Position numbers and translations under genes: made by a program | Source of the DNA: Micromonospora chalcea | Lineage (GTDB): Bacteria; Actinomycetota; Actinomycetes; Mycobacteriales; Micromonosporaceae | NCBI RefSeq assembly: GCF_002926165.1 | Contig: NZ_MAGP01000154.1 | Span: 62,001 to 126,000, forward strand | Length of the DNA stretch: 64,000 nt | Direction of reading: 5' to 3' | Notes under the pieces: model-generated | Databases searched by the model: none | Seen by the model: the letters and a program-made list of their open reading frames with translations, nothing else | What the model was told of the DNA's origin: nothing | Shown here: positions 7,809-15,285 of the stretch, piece after piece | How the letters are laid out: the number at the start of each line of letters is the position of its first letter | How positions within the stretch are numbered: the first letter of the stretch is position 1

Positions 7809-8453
7809 GTGCGGTCCATGGACAGTCAGCCGCCGTCGGAGCAGGCCGCCCCCGGCGGCCCCGCGGACGAGAGCACCCCGGCGGGGGTGGTCGGCGCCCG
7901 GATCCGGCGCTACCGCAAGGAGCGCGGGCTCACCCTGCGCGGCCTCGCCTCCCGCTCCGGCCTGTCGATCGGCTTCCTGTCCCAGGTCGAGCGCGGCATC
8001 TCCTCGATCGGCCTGACCGCGCTGGGCAGCGTCGCCAAGGCCCTCGACAAGTCGGTGGCCGACTTCTTCGACGCCGGCAACGGCACGTCCGACAGCAACG
8101 TCTCCCAGCTTCCCCGGCACTTCACGCTGACCAGGGCGGAGACGTCGGCAACGCAGTACGTGTCGGGGCAGCAGACCTACCGCATGCTCTCCGACCGGGG
8201 GCCGGACCTGGTGCTGGAGCCGATGCTCGTGCACATCGCGCCGGGCGGGCGGCGGGAGAACGCGTACGGCCACCGGGGCGAGGAGTTCGCCTACGTCATC
8301 TCCGGCGAGCTGCTCTACGAGGTCGAGGGCGTGGAGCACCGGCTGTGCCCGGGCGACAGCGTGCACCTGCGCTCGTCGGTGCCGCACCAGATGTACAACG
8401 ACACCGACTCGGTCACCACAGTGGTCTCGGTGGTCACGCCCCGGCTGTTCTGA
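7809..8453 (+). CDS. XRE-family regulator with C-terminal cupin sensor
   Basis: A 214-residue regulator. Residues about 27-85 form an XRE helix-turn-helix (ARIRRYRKERGLTLRGLASRSGLSIGFLSQVERGISS), and about 125-210 form a small cupin (HIAPGGRRENAYGHRGEEFAYVISGEL ... CPGDSVHLRSSVPHQMYN). This two-domain layout is common for repressors that sense a small metabolite through the cupin, PuuR being a known example. GTG at 7809 is preceded by AGGAGG five bases away. A perfect inverted repeat lies just upstream. The gene follows the catabolic operon by 156 bp and faces the convergent 13-gene operon, from which it is separated by a strong hairpin. It may control either catabolic operon (inference). Confidence 0.9.
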   Translation: MRSMDSQPPSEQAAPGGPADESTPAGVVGARIRRYRKERGLTLRGLASRSGLSIGFLSQVERGISSIGLTALGSVAKALDKSVADFFDAGNGTSDSNVSQLPRHFTLTRAETSATQYVSGQQTYRMLSDRGPDLVLEPMLVHIAPGGRRENAYGHRGEEFAYVISGELLYEVEGVEHRLCPGDSVHLRSSVPHQMYNDTDSVTTVVSVVTPRLF

Positions 8454-8467
8454 CCGGCGCCACCAAC

Positions 8468-8503
8468 CGCCCTCCGTGTTCACCTACGTGAACTCGGAGG
8501 GCG
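8468..8503. terminator. Bidirectional hairpin terminator between convergent operons
   Basis: CGCCCTCCG (8468-8476) pairs with CGGAGGGCG (8495-8503), and the interior adds GTTCAC pairing with GTGAAC around CTAC. It lies between the XRE-cupin stop (8453) and the stop of the alpha/beta hydrolase gene (8524) on the other strand, so it can serve both transcripts. The inner GTTCAC...GTGAAC could also be a protein site. Confidence 0.85.
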
Positions 8504-8523
8504 ATTCGGTTGCGGGCGCGACG

Positions 8524-9624
8524 TCAGCGACCGAGGCGGTCATCCACCGCCGTCATGGTGTCCCGCCAGATGTCCGACGCCGGGTCGATGACGGCGAAGT
8601 GGTCCCCCGGCTGTTCCAGGTGGCGGATCTCGTCGCCCGCGGCTGCCGCCGCCGCGGCGTAACGCCGATTGGCGTCGACGAGGTCGAGACTGTCCGCGGT
8701 CCCCTGCACGAGCAGCGTGGGCACCCCTGTCGGCAGCCGCAGCATCGGGTCGCTCTCGGCGTACCGGCGCGGGGCCGTGGCCGGTGAGCCGCCCAGCGCC
8801 GCGGCGATCGCGCCGTCACCGAGGTAGCGCCGCTCGCCCTCGGTGAGGTCGAGCACCCCGGCCAGCGAGACCGCGAGCGCGACACGTGGCCCGCCCGTTC
8901 GCGCGGCGAGGTCCGCCGCGGCGCGCAGCGCGAGCTGCCCGCCGGCCGAATGGCCCAGCACCACGATCCGCTCCAGGTCGATCGGCCGGTCGGCGGCGAG
9001 GTCCCGCAGCGCGGTGAGGCCGGCTTCGACGTCCTCCGTGGTGGCGTCCCAGCCGTGCCGGTCCGGACGCCGGTACTCCAGGTTCCAGGACGCCCAGCCT
9101 CGGGCAGCCAGATCGACGGCGAGCGCGTCCATCAGGTCCGCGCCCCAGACCGACCGCCAGAATCCGCCGTGCAGCAGCACTGCGACCGGCGCCGGCCCGG
9201 TGTGCGGGTCCGACGGCAGCCGCAGGTCACCCCACTGCTCCGGGCCGGGACCGTAGGCGATCCGATCGGCCGGCGCGCGGAAGCGGTGCACGGCGTGCCG
9301 GATCGCCCAGGTCACGCCCCACAGTCCCCGGCCGGCCAGGTGGACCGCGCCGGGGACCGGCGTCTCGACGGTGAGGTCGTACCAGACCGCGTGCGGCGGC
9401 TGCGCGCCGATCAGGGCGCGGGCCGGTGTGGTGGGGCCGGGCAGCACCACAGTCGGGCCCTGCGCCGCGGCGAGCAGCGAGCGCAGCTCGTCGGCCGAGG
9501 CGGCGGTGACGACCGTGCCGGTGCTGTCCAGCTCGGCGCTGCTGGTGGCGACGAGCGACGCCAGCAGTTCGGTGTCGGCCACCAGGCCGGGGCCGACCAC
9601 GACGGTGAGCCGCACCGCGCTCAC
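8524..9624 (-). CDS. Alpha/beta hydrolase with an unusual N-terminal domain
   Basis: A 366-residue protein. The C-terminal part (about 145-366) is an alpha/beta hydrolase of the kynurenine-formamidase/esterase type: oxyanion motif HGGFWRSVWG, nucleophile elbow LGHSAGG, candidate acid Asp in VQGTADSLDLVD and His in PGDHFAVID. The first 140 residues are not part of that fold. They run VVVGPG..., then VVLPGPTTPARALIGAQ, then VHLAGRGLWGVTWAIRHAVHR, in the order of a type II dehydroquinase (AroQ) but without its catalytic Tyr and His; that similarity is my inference. Start is GTG at 9624, sharing GTGA with the LLM gene stop. It is the last gene of the 13-gene operon. It likely hydrolyses an amide or ester intermediate. 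Confidence 0.8.
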   Translation of the reverse strand: MSAVRLTVVVGPGLVADTELLASLVATSSAELDSTGTVVTAASADELRSLLAAAQGPTVVLPGPTTPARALIGAQPPHAVWYDLTVETPVPGAVHLAGRGLWGVTWAIRHAVHRFRAPADRIAYGPGPEQWGDLRLPSDPHTGPAPVAVLLHGGFWRSVWGADLMDALAVDLAARGWASWNLEYRRPDRHGWDATTEDVEAGLTALRDLAADRPIDLERIVVLGHSAGGQLALRAAADLAARTGGPRVALAVSLAGVLDLTEGERRYLGDGAIAAALGGSPATAPRRYAESDPMLRLPTGVPTLLVQGTADSLDLVDANRRYAAAAAAAGDEIRHLEQPGDHFAVIDPASDIWRDTMTAVDDRLGR

Positions 9625-10619
9625 CTGCGCAGCAGGGGCAGGACGGCGGAGCCGAGCAGGTCCACGCCGCGCTCGTCGGTGAGGCCGTGCGGCGTGCCGA
9701 ACTCGACCCGGCGCACGCCGGCGTCGATGAGCGCCTGGGCCTGGGCGGCGACCTGCTCCGGGGTGCCGGAGAAGGCGAACCGGTCCAGCACGTCGTCCGG
9801 GATCAACCGGCCCGCCGCCTCGTCCTCGCCCGCGTCGACCAGGTCGCCGACGCGCTTGACCAGGTCGTCGGGGAGCACGACGGTCGGATCCAGCTCCGCC
9901 ACCACGGCCAGGTACATGGCCACCTCGGTGCGGGCCTTGGCGCGGGCGGCCGCGCCGTCGGTGTCGACGACTGTCACCGCGCCGAGCACGATGCCGACGT
10001 CCGCGACGTCGCGCCCGGCCTTCTCCGCGCCGGTCCGCAGCCGCTCGCGGATCACCGGGACCATGTCCGGGTTGGCGCTGCCGCCCACCTTGATCTCGTC
10101 GGCGACCCGGCCGGCCAGCGCCGCGCCCTGCGGACCCCACGCGCCCAGCAGCAGCGGCGGGTCGGGCCGCTGCACGTCGTAACGCAGCGCGGTGCCGGCC
10201 TCCAGCGAGAAGACCTTTCCGGTGAAGCCGCTGCGGTCGCCGCGCAGCAGGCGGTAGACGACCTGGACGGCCTCCTCGATGGTGGTCAGCGGCCGCGGCT
10301 GCGGCAGGCCGACCGAACCCAGCCAGGTCCCCCGGGCCAGGCCGAGGTAGGCCCGCCCGTGCGAGGCCAGGTCCAGGGCGGCGAGCTGACCGGCGATCTC
10401 GTACGGCGCCATCGAGTACGGGTTCAGGCAGGCCGCGCCGAGGCGTACCCGCTCGGTCGCCTGCGCCATCTCCAGCAGCGGGAAGATCGGCGGCTGGTAC
10501 ATCAGGTCGCCGAAGACGGTGAGCACGTCGAAGCCGTGCGCCTCGGCGGCGCGGGCCAGCCGGGCGTACGCGCCGGCCGGCTTGTCGCTCTGCAGGCCGA
10601 GTCCGATCTCGACGGTCAT
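9621..10619 (-). CDS. LLM-class (F420/FMN) flavin-dependent oxidoreductase
   Basis: A 332-residue bacterial-luciferase-like TIM barrel. Visible family segments are the N-terminal IGLGLQSDKPAGAYARLARAAEAHGFD, LGAACLNPYSMAPYEIAGQLAALDLASHGRAYLGLARGTW, and PPLLLGAWGPQGAALAGRVADEIKVGG. The pattern resembles actinobacterial F420-dependent members related to methylene-tetrahydromethanopterin reductase. Such enzymes reduce or oxygenate organic substrates with reduced F420 or flavin. ATG at 10619 overlaps the stop of the TIGR04076 gene and its own stop overlaps the hydrolase start, so it sits firmly inside the operon. A redox step on the imported compound is likely; cofactor choice is inferred from family. 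Confidence 0.88.
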   Translation of the reverse strand: MTVEIGLGLQSDKPAGAYARLARAAEAHGFDVLTVFGDLMYQPPIFPLLEMAQATERVRLGAACLNPYSMAPYEIAGQLAALDLASHGRAYLGLARGTWLGSVGLPQPRPLTTIEEAVQVVYRLLRGDRSGFTGKVFSLEAGTALRYDVQRPDPPLLLGAWGPQGAALAGRVADEIKVGGSANPDMVPVIRERLRTGAEKAGRDVADVGIVLGAVTVVDTDGAAARAKARTEVAMYLAVVAELDPTVVLPDDLVKRVGDLVDAGEDEAAGRLIPDDVLDRFAFSGTPEQVAAQAQALIDAGVRRVEFGTPHGLTDERGVDLLGSAVLPLLRR

Positions 10620-10945
10620 GTCAGGTCCGCCGAGTTCATCGTGCGCCGGCAGGTCCGTTCCACCTTCATGACGAGCCGCTCCTCCGGGTCGGGGCAGATG
10701 AAGTGGGAGTCCTGGGCCAGCCAGTCCCCCGGCGCCAGGTCACGCTGCTTGGCGGCGAGGAAGGGCAGCACGGACGCGAGCGCGTACACGCAGAAGTGCT
10801 TGCCCTCGGGCAGCCGCAGGTGGGCGCTGTTGGTCAGCTCGAAGGAGTCGCCCACGGCCATGCCGCACACCGACCGGCCCTCGATCCGGTCGACTGTCAC
10901 CTTCAGGTCGTAGATCTCCATGTCGCCGTCGGCGGTGTCGCTCAC
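10616..10945 (-). CDS. Small TIGR04076-like protein
   Basis: A 109-residue protein opening with EIYDLKVTVDRIEGRSVCGMAVGDSFEL and containing FCVYALASVLPFLAAKQRDL, then DWLAQDSHFICPDPEERLVMKVER. This matches my memory of the TIGR04076 family: small cytoplasmic proteins of unknown function, often with conserved Cys residues (here about Cys28, Cys55, Cys85 and Cys99). It may bind a metal or act as an accessory subunit of the neighbouring oxidoreductases (inference). GTG at 10945 overlaps the quinone oxidoreductase stop (GTGA), and its stop overlaps the LLM gene start. Confidence 0.75.
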   Translation of the reverse strand: MSDTADGDMEIYDLKVTVDRIEGRSVCGMAVGDSFELTNSAHLRLPEGKHFCVYALASVLPFLAAKQRDLAPGDWLAQDSHFICPDPEERLVMKVERTCRRTMNSADLT

Positions 10946-11946
10946 GGCCCCTCCCCTTCGTCGATCCGTACGATGATCTTGCCGGTGGTCCGGCGTTCGG
11001 CCAGCTCGGTGAGCGCCGCGGGCGTCTCGTCCAGCGACACGACGCGGCTGACCGGCGGCCGGACCGCGCCGGAGGCGCACATGTCGAACAGTTCCTGGTA
11101 GGCGGCCTCGACCGCGGACGGGCGCTGCCACGGGTACTGCGAGCCCCAGGACAGGCCCACCAGCGTCGCGTTCGCCGCCATCAGCCGCAGCGGATCGACG
11201 GGCGGCGGCGCGCCACCGGCAGCGCCCACCGCGACCAGGCGGCCCTCGAAGGCGAGGCACTCCCAGGAGCGGGCGAACACGTCGCCGCCCACCGGGTCCA
11301 CCACGACGTCCACGCCCCGCCCGCCGGTGGCCTCCCGCACGGCGGCCACGAAGTCCTCCGCCGTGTAGTCGATCGCCACCTCGGCGCCCTGGTCACGGCA
11401 GATCGCCGTCTTGACCGGGCCGCCGGCGGTGGCGAGGACCCGGGCGCCGCGGGCGACCGCGAGCTGGATGACGGAGATGCCGACACCTCCCGCGCCGGCG
11501 TGCACCAGCACCGTCTGCCCGGCGGTGACGCCCGCCCGCTCCAGCGCGAACCACGCGGTCTGATAGGTGACCGGCAACGCCGCCGCGGTGACCGGGTCGA
11601 CTGTGGACGGCCGCGGCACCACCACCGCGGCGTCCACTGTGACTGTGGTGCCGAGCGCGCCGCGCGGCAGCGCCGGGCAGGCCAGCACCTCCTGACCCAG
11701 CAGGTGCCCGGCCCCGTCGCCGGCGGCGACGACCCGCCCGGCCGCCTCCACCCCCGGCGTCATCGGCGGATCCGGACGCACCGGGTACTCGCCCCGGCAG
11801 AGCATGACGTCCAGGAAGTTCAGCCCGACCGTACGGACGGCGAGCCGCACCTGGCCGGGGCCGGGCGGCGGGTCGTCGGGCAGCTCGGCGACCGACAGCA
11901 CGTCCGCCGGTTCACCGGTCCGCCCGGCGACCAGCCGCCGGATCAT
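10942..11946 (-). CDS. NADPH:quinone oxidoreductase (zinc-free MDR family)
   Basis: A 334-residue medium-chain dehydrogenase/reductase. The N-terminal domain has PGQVRLAVRTVGLNFLDVMLCRGEYP and TPGVEAAGRVVAAGDG. The nucleotide-binding Rossmann motif is VLVHAGAGGVGISVIQLA (about 147-164), followed by VDVVVDPVGGDVF. There is no cysteine cluster for structural zinc, as in the quinone oxidoreductase/enoyl reductase branch. These enzymes reduce quinones, enones or enoyl thioesters with NADPH. ATG at 11946 overlaps the SnoaL-like gene stop. In this operon it could reduce a conjugated double bond of the imported substrate (inference). Confidence 0.88.
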   Translation of the reverse strand: MIRRLVAGRTGEPADVLSVAELPDDPPPGPGQVRLAVRTVGLNFLDVMLCRGEYPVRPDPPMTPGVEAAGRVVAAGDGAGHLLGQEVLACPALPRGALGTTVTVDAAVVVPRPSTVDPVTAAALPVTYQTAWFALERAGVTAGQTVLVHAGAGGVGISVIQLAVARGARVLATAGGPVKTAICRDQGAEVAIDYTAEDFVAAVREATGGRGVDVVVDPVGGDVFARSWECLAFEGRLVAVGAAGGAPPPVDPLRLMAANATLVGLSWGSQYPWQRPSAVEAAYQELFDMCASGAVRPPVSRVVSLDETPAALTELAERRTTGKIIVRIDEGEGP

Positions 11947-12356
11947 GCCGCGCCCACCGGTTCCCGGACCAGCTCGGCGTGGTGGTGCACGATCACCCAG
12001 CGGCCGTCGACCCGGCGCACCACGTCGGTGACCCGGGTGATCTCCGGCTCGTCGTCCGGGCCGAGCTGCGCGACCAGCTCGTACCGGGCCACGCCGAAGT
12101 CGTCCCACACGTCGATGCGCTTGCCCCGCGCGGCGAGCACCGCCAGCCGGGGCCGCTGACCGGCGGCGTCCCGCTGGGCGCGGTACTCGTCCAGCTCGGC
12201 CCGGGTCCGCAGCGGTCCCGGCAGGTGCGTCTCCCAGGTGGTCACCTCGGGGTCCAGGTGCGTGTCGAACCGCTGCTGGTCCCCGGCGAGGAACGCGTCG
12301 TACATGTCGTCGATGCCGGCGGCGATCTCCGCCGCGCCTGCCTGCGCGAAGGTCAT
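11943..12356 (-). CDS. SnoaL-like / NTF2-fold protein
   Basis: A 137-residue protein with the cone-shaped NTF2-like pattern: a first amphipathic helix (IAAGIDDMYDAFLAGDQQRFDTHLDPEVTTWE), then strands with WDDFGVARYELVAQL and the terminal VRRVDGRWVIVHHHAELV. The fold serves ketosteroid isomerases, SnoaL cyclases and dehydratases, as well as catalytically silent binding proteins. ATG at 12356 has GGAGACGCG upstream and overlaps the amidohydrolase stop. It could isomerise, dehydrate or cyclise a pathway intermediate; no catalytic residue can be assigned with certainty. Confidence 0.8.
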   Translation of the reverse strand: MTFAQAGAAEIAAGIDDMYDAFLAGDQQRFDTHLDPEVTTWETHLPGPLRTRAELDEYRAQRDAAGQRPRLAVLAARGKRIDVWDDFGVARYELVAQLGPDDEPEITRVTDVVRRVDGRWVIVHHHAELVREPVGAA

Positions 12357-13618
12357 CGCGTCTCCTCCTGGTTGCGGTCGTCGCGGGCGATCTGCCCGCC
12401 CTTCATCACCCACCGCACGTCCCGGAAGGCCGAGGTGTCGGCCAGCGGGTCGGCGTCCGTCGCGATCAGGTCGGCCAGCTTGCCGACCTCGACGGTGCCG
12501 AGGTCGGACTCCGCGCCGAGCCACCGGATCGGGCCGAGCGTGCCGGCGTGGATGGCCCGGGCGGCGCCGATCCGCTCGGACATGTACTCCAGCTCCCGGA
12601 TCGAGGCGGTGGTGCCCTCGAACTCCCAGAACGGGGGCATGTCGCTGCCGAGCAGGACCTCCACCCCGGCGGCGATCGCCATGTCGAAGCTCTCCAGGTG
12701 CCGGGGGCCGGCGCCGAGCGAGCGGCACTGCATCCACTCCGGCACGCCCAGCTCGTCGAAGAACTCCTTGCAGCGGGTCACCAGCAGCGTCGGCACGAGC
12801 GCCGTGCCGCGCTCGGCCATCCGCGCCGCGACCTGCGGGGTGAGCTGGTAGCCGTGCTCCACGCAGTCCAGTCCCAGCTCGACCGCCGCGCCGATCACGT
12901 CGGCGGGCCCGGCGTGCGCGGTCACCTTGCGGCCCCACGCGTGCGCCGTCTCGATCACCGCCGTCATCTCGTCGGCGAACAACTGGGGCGTGTGGATGCT
13001 CTCGTGCTCACCGGCGATGCCGCCCGAGATCATCACCTTGATCAGGTCCGCGCCGGCCTTGATCTGGCTGCGCACGCCGTGGCGGAAGCCCACCGGGCCG
13101 TCGCACTCGAGCGTGTCGTTGCTCTCGTGCCCGTGCCCGCCGGTGCACACCAGCGCCCGGCCCGCGGTGTAGATGCGCGGACCGGGGACCCGCCCGGCGT
13201 TGATCGCCCGCCGCAGCGCGAAGTCCGCGTGGTCCTTCTCCGCGACGCAGCGCACAGTGGTCACGCCGGAGTGCAGCGTGCGCCGCGCCCCGTCGGCCAT
13301 GTAGTGGGCGAGGTCGTACGCGCCCATCCCCTTGACGCCCTCGCCGGCGGAGCCGGGCAGCGACAACGAGAAGTGGGTGTGCATGTTGACCAGGCCGGGC
13401 GTCACGTACGCGCCGTCGAGGTCCACCTCGGTCAGCCGGCCGGCGGCCCGCGCCTGCTCGGCCACCTCGGCGTACGGCCCGACGGCGGCGATCCGGTCAC
13501 CCCGGACCCACACCCCGGCTCCGGTCACCGGCGCCATGCCGTCCACCACGCGGGCGTCGAGCACTGTGCAGTTGCCGAGCAGCGTGCTCGGCTGCTCGGG
13601 CGAATAGGCGGCACTCAC
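12353..13618 (-). CDS. Metal-dependent amidohydrolase (imidazolonepropionase/prolidase-like)
   Basis: A 421-residue member of the amidohydrolase superfamily. After an N-terminal beta-sandwich (NCTVLDARVVDG...GAGVWVRGDRIAAVGP) come the metal motif VNMHTHFSL, LIKVMISGG with a lysine that may be carboxylated, RKVTAHAGP and CVEHGYQL with two histidines, and EVLLGSDMPPF with the catalytic aspartate; ADLIATDADPLAD closes the sandwich. Such enzymes hydrolyse cyclic amides, peptides or imides. GTG at 13618 overlaps the stop of the first HyuB gene. With two HyuB and one HyuA in the same transcript, hydrolysis of a lactam, hydantoin-like ring or amide is the likely theme. Confidence 0.88.
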   Translation of the reverse strand: MSAAYSPEQPSTLLGNCTVLDARVVDGMAPVTGAGVWVRGDRIAAVGPYAEVAEQARAAGRLTEVDLDGAYVTPGLVNMHTHFSLSLPGSAGEGVKGMGAYDLAHYMADGARRTLHSGVTTVRCVAEKDHADFALRRAINAGRVPGPRIYTAGRALVCTGGHGHESNDTLECDGPVGFRHGVRSQIKAGADLIKVMISGGIAGEHESIHTPQLFADEMTAVIETAHAWGRKVTAHAGPADVIGAAVELGLDCVEHGYQLTPQVAARMAERGTALVPTLLVTRCKEFFDELGVPEWMQCRSLGAGPRHLESFDMAIAAGVEVLLGSDMPPFWEFEGTTASIRELEYMSERIGAARAIHAGTLGPIRWLGAESDLGTVEVGKLADLIATDADPLADTSAFRDVRWVMKGGQIARDDRNQEETR

Positions 13619-15285
13619 GCGATCACTCCATAAACGTCTCGGGCGGCCCGCGCGGAGACGTAGCCCTCGGCCACGTCCCGTCGCACCGCCTCCGGATCCC
13701 GACTCCCCGGGTCGCCGTGCCCGCCGCCACCGGCGGTCAGCAACGTCACCCGATCCCCCACCGCCACCGCGGTACGCCGTGTGCTCACCCGGTGCTCCCG
13801 GTCCGTGCCCGGGAAGACGATCACCTGGTTCGGCTCCGGCTGTGCGCCGCCGGCCAGCGCCCACGGCGCGCTCTTCGTCTTCTTGATCACCGTCAGGAAC
13901 TCGCCGGGCGTCACGAACCGGATGTCCCGCCGCAGGCCGCAGCCGCCCCGGAACCGGCCCGCGCCACCGGAGTCGGTACGGATCTCCACCCGCTCGAAGA
14001 ACATTCCCGTCTTCGACTCCAGCACCTCGACGGGCGTGTTGCGCGCCTGGGTCTGGCACAGGTGGTTCGCCGGCCCGATCCCGTCGTGCCGGGGCGTGCC
14101 GCCCCAGCCGACCGGGTCGTTGTTGCTGACCGCGAACATGTCGCCGGTGTCCGGGTGCCGGCCGACCATCATGAACCCGGGCACGTCGCCGCCGGAGGAG
14201 GCGGCCAGCCGGTCCGGCATGCCCTGCGCCAGCGCCTTGAGGATCAGCTCCAGTGCGACGGTGCCGGTCCACTGGGTGAACGTGGCGGCCGGGTACTGCG
14301 CGTGGAACAGCGTGCCGGGCTCGGCGCGTACCCGAAGGGGCGCGAAGTGCCCGGCGTTCGTCTGCTCGTGCGGCGTGGTGACGCCCTTGAACGCGACCCG
14401 GCAGGTGGCGATGGTGGCGCCCAGCGGCAGGTTCACCGGCCCGGGCACCGCCGGCGACGAACCGGCGAAGTCCACTGTGAACTCGCCGTCGGCGACGGTG
14501 ACGGTGACCCGCATGAGGATGGGCTCGTCGCTGACGCCGTCGTCGTCGAGCCAGTCCTCGGCGGTCCAGCTACCCTGCGGCAGCGCGGCCACCGCCTCCC
14601 CGGCGCGCTGCGCGGCGACGTCGATCACCCGGTCGATCACCGCGTCGACCACTGCGGGGCCGTAGTCGCGGTACAGCTCGGTCATCCGCCGCTCGCCGGT
14701 ACGCAGCGCGGCGATCTGCGCGTTGAGGTCACCGATGACCAGTTCCGGCATCCGCGAGTTGAAGCGGATCAGCTCGTGGATCTCGCGCACCGGCTCGCCC
14801 CGGTCGTACACCTTCGTGCCGGGGAAGATGATCCCCTCCTGGTGCATGTCCGTGGAGTCGAGCACGTACCCGGGGTCCTTGGCGCCCAGGTCCATCCAGT
14901 GCGCCCGGATGCACAGGAAACCGATCAGCTCCTCGCTGTCCGGCAGGACGACCGGCGCGAACATCGTCGCGTCGTACGTGTGCGCCGCGTTCCAGTACGG
15001 GTAGTTGAGCAGCACCACGTCGCCGCGGCGCAGGTTCTCCCGGCCGACGTACTCCACGCCCTTGCGCAGCGAGTAGTCGTTGGCGCCGAGGAAGCGGGAC
15101 AGCCCCGTGGACTCCGCGACCAGCCGCAGGTGCCGGTCGTAGATGGAGATGCCGAAGTCGTACACCTCGTAGATCACCGGGTTGAACGCGGTGCGCACGA
15201 GCGCGGCCCGCATCTCCTCGGCGGCCGAGACGAGATGGCTGCGGACGACCTCGACGGTTGCCCCGTCGACCGTCGGCTCACCCAT
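13615..15285 (-). CDS. Hydantoinase B/oxoprolinase family subunit (copy 1)
   Basis: A 556-residue HyuB-type subunit. HyuA and HyuB together hydrolyse cyclic amides such as N-methylhydantoin, 5-oxoproline or caprolactam, with ATP dependence; acetone carboxylase subunits are distant kin. Hallmarks: AAEEMRAALVRTAFNPVIYEVYDFG near the start, GDVVLLNYPYWNAAHTYD, the metal-site region CIRAHWMDLGAKDPG, FVTPGEFLTVIKKTKSAPWAL, and the glycine-rich end TAGGGGHGDPGSRDPEAVRRDVAEGYVS. ATG at 15285 overlaps the stop of copy 2 by eight bases. The two copies are tandem paralogues sharing long stretches at protein and DNA level, for example around 13,910-13,975 and 15,578-15,645. Only one HyuA gene is present. 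Confidence 0.92.
   Translation of the reverse strand: MGEPTVDGATVEVVRSHLVSAAEEMRAALVRTAFNPVIYEVYDFGISIYDRHLRLVAESTGLSRFLGANDYSLRKGVEYVGRENLRRGDVVLLNYPYWNAAHTYDATMFAPVVLPDSEELIGFLCIRAHWMDLGAKDPGYVLDSTDMHQEGIIFPGTKVYDRGEPVREIHELIRFNSRMPELVIGDLNAQIAALRTGERRMTELYRDYGPAVVDAVIDRVIDVAAQRAGEAVAALPQGSWTAEDWLDDDGVSDEPILMRVTVTVADGEFTVDFAGSSPAVPGPVNLPLGATIATCRVAFKGVTTPHEQTNAGHFAPLRVRAEPGTLFHAQYPAATFTQWTGTVALELILKALAQGMPDRLAASSGGDVPGFMMVGRHPDTGDMFAVSNNDPVGWGGTPRHDGIGPANHLCQTQARNTPVEVLESKTGMFFERVEIRTDSGGAGRFRGGCGLRRDIRFVTPGEFLTVIKKTKSAPWALAGGAQPEPNQVIVFPGTDREHRVSTRRTAVAVGDRVTLLTAGGGGHGDPGSRDPEAVRRDVAEGYVSARAARDVYGVIA

Noticed and set aside
8468..8503. GTTCAC...GTGAAC as another operator
   Set aside because: It is inside a longer stem between two convergent stop codons, so terminator is the simpler explanation; an additional operator role is not excluded.
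8524..10140. A 538-codon minus-strand frame extending the alpha/beta hydrolase upstream
   Set aside because: The extension is a shadow of the LLM oxidoreductase gene; GTG at 9624 with the GTGA overlap is the proper start.
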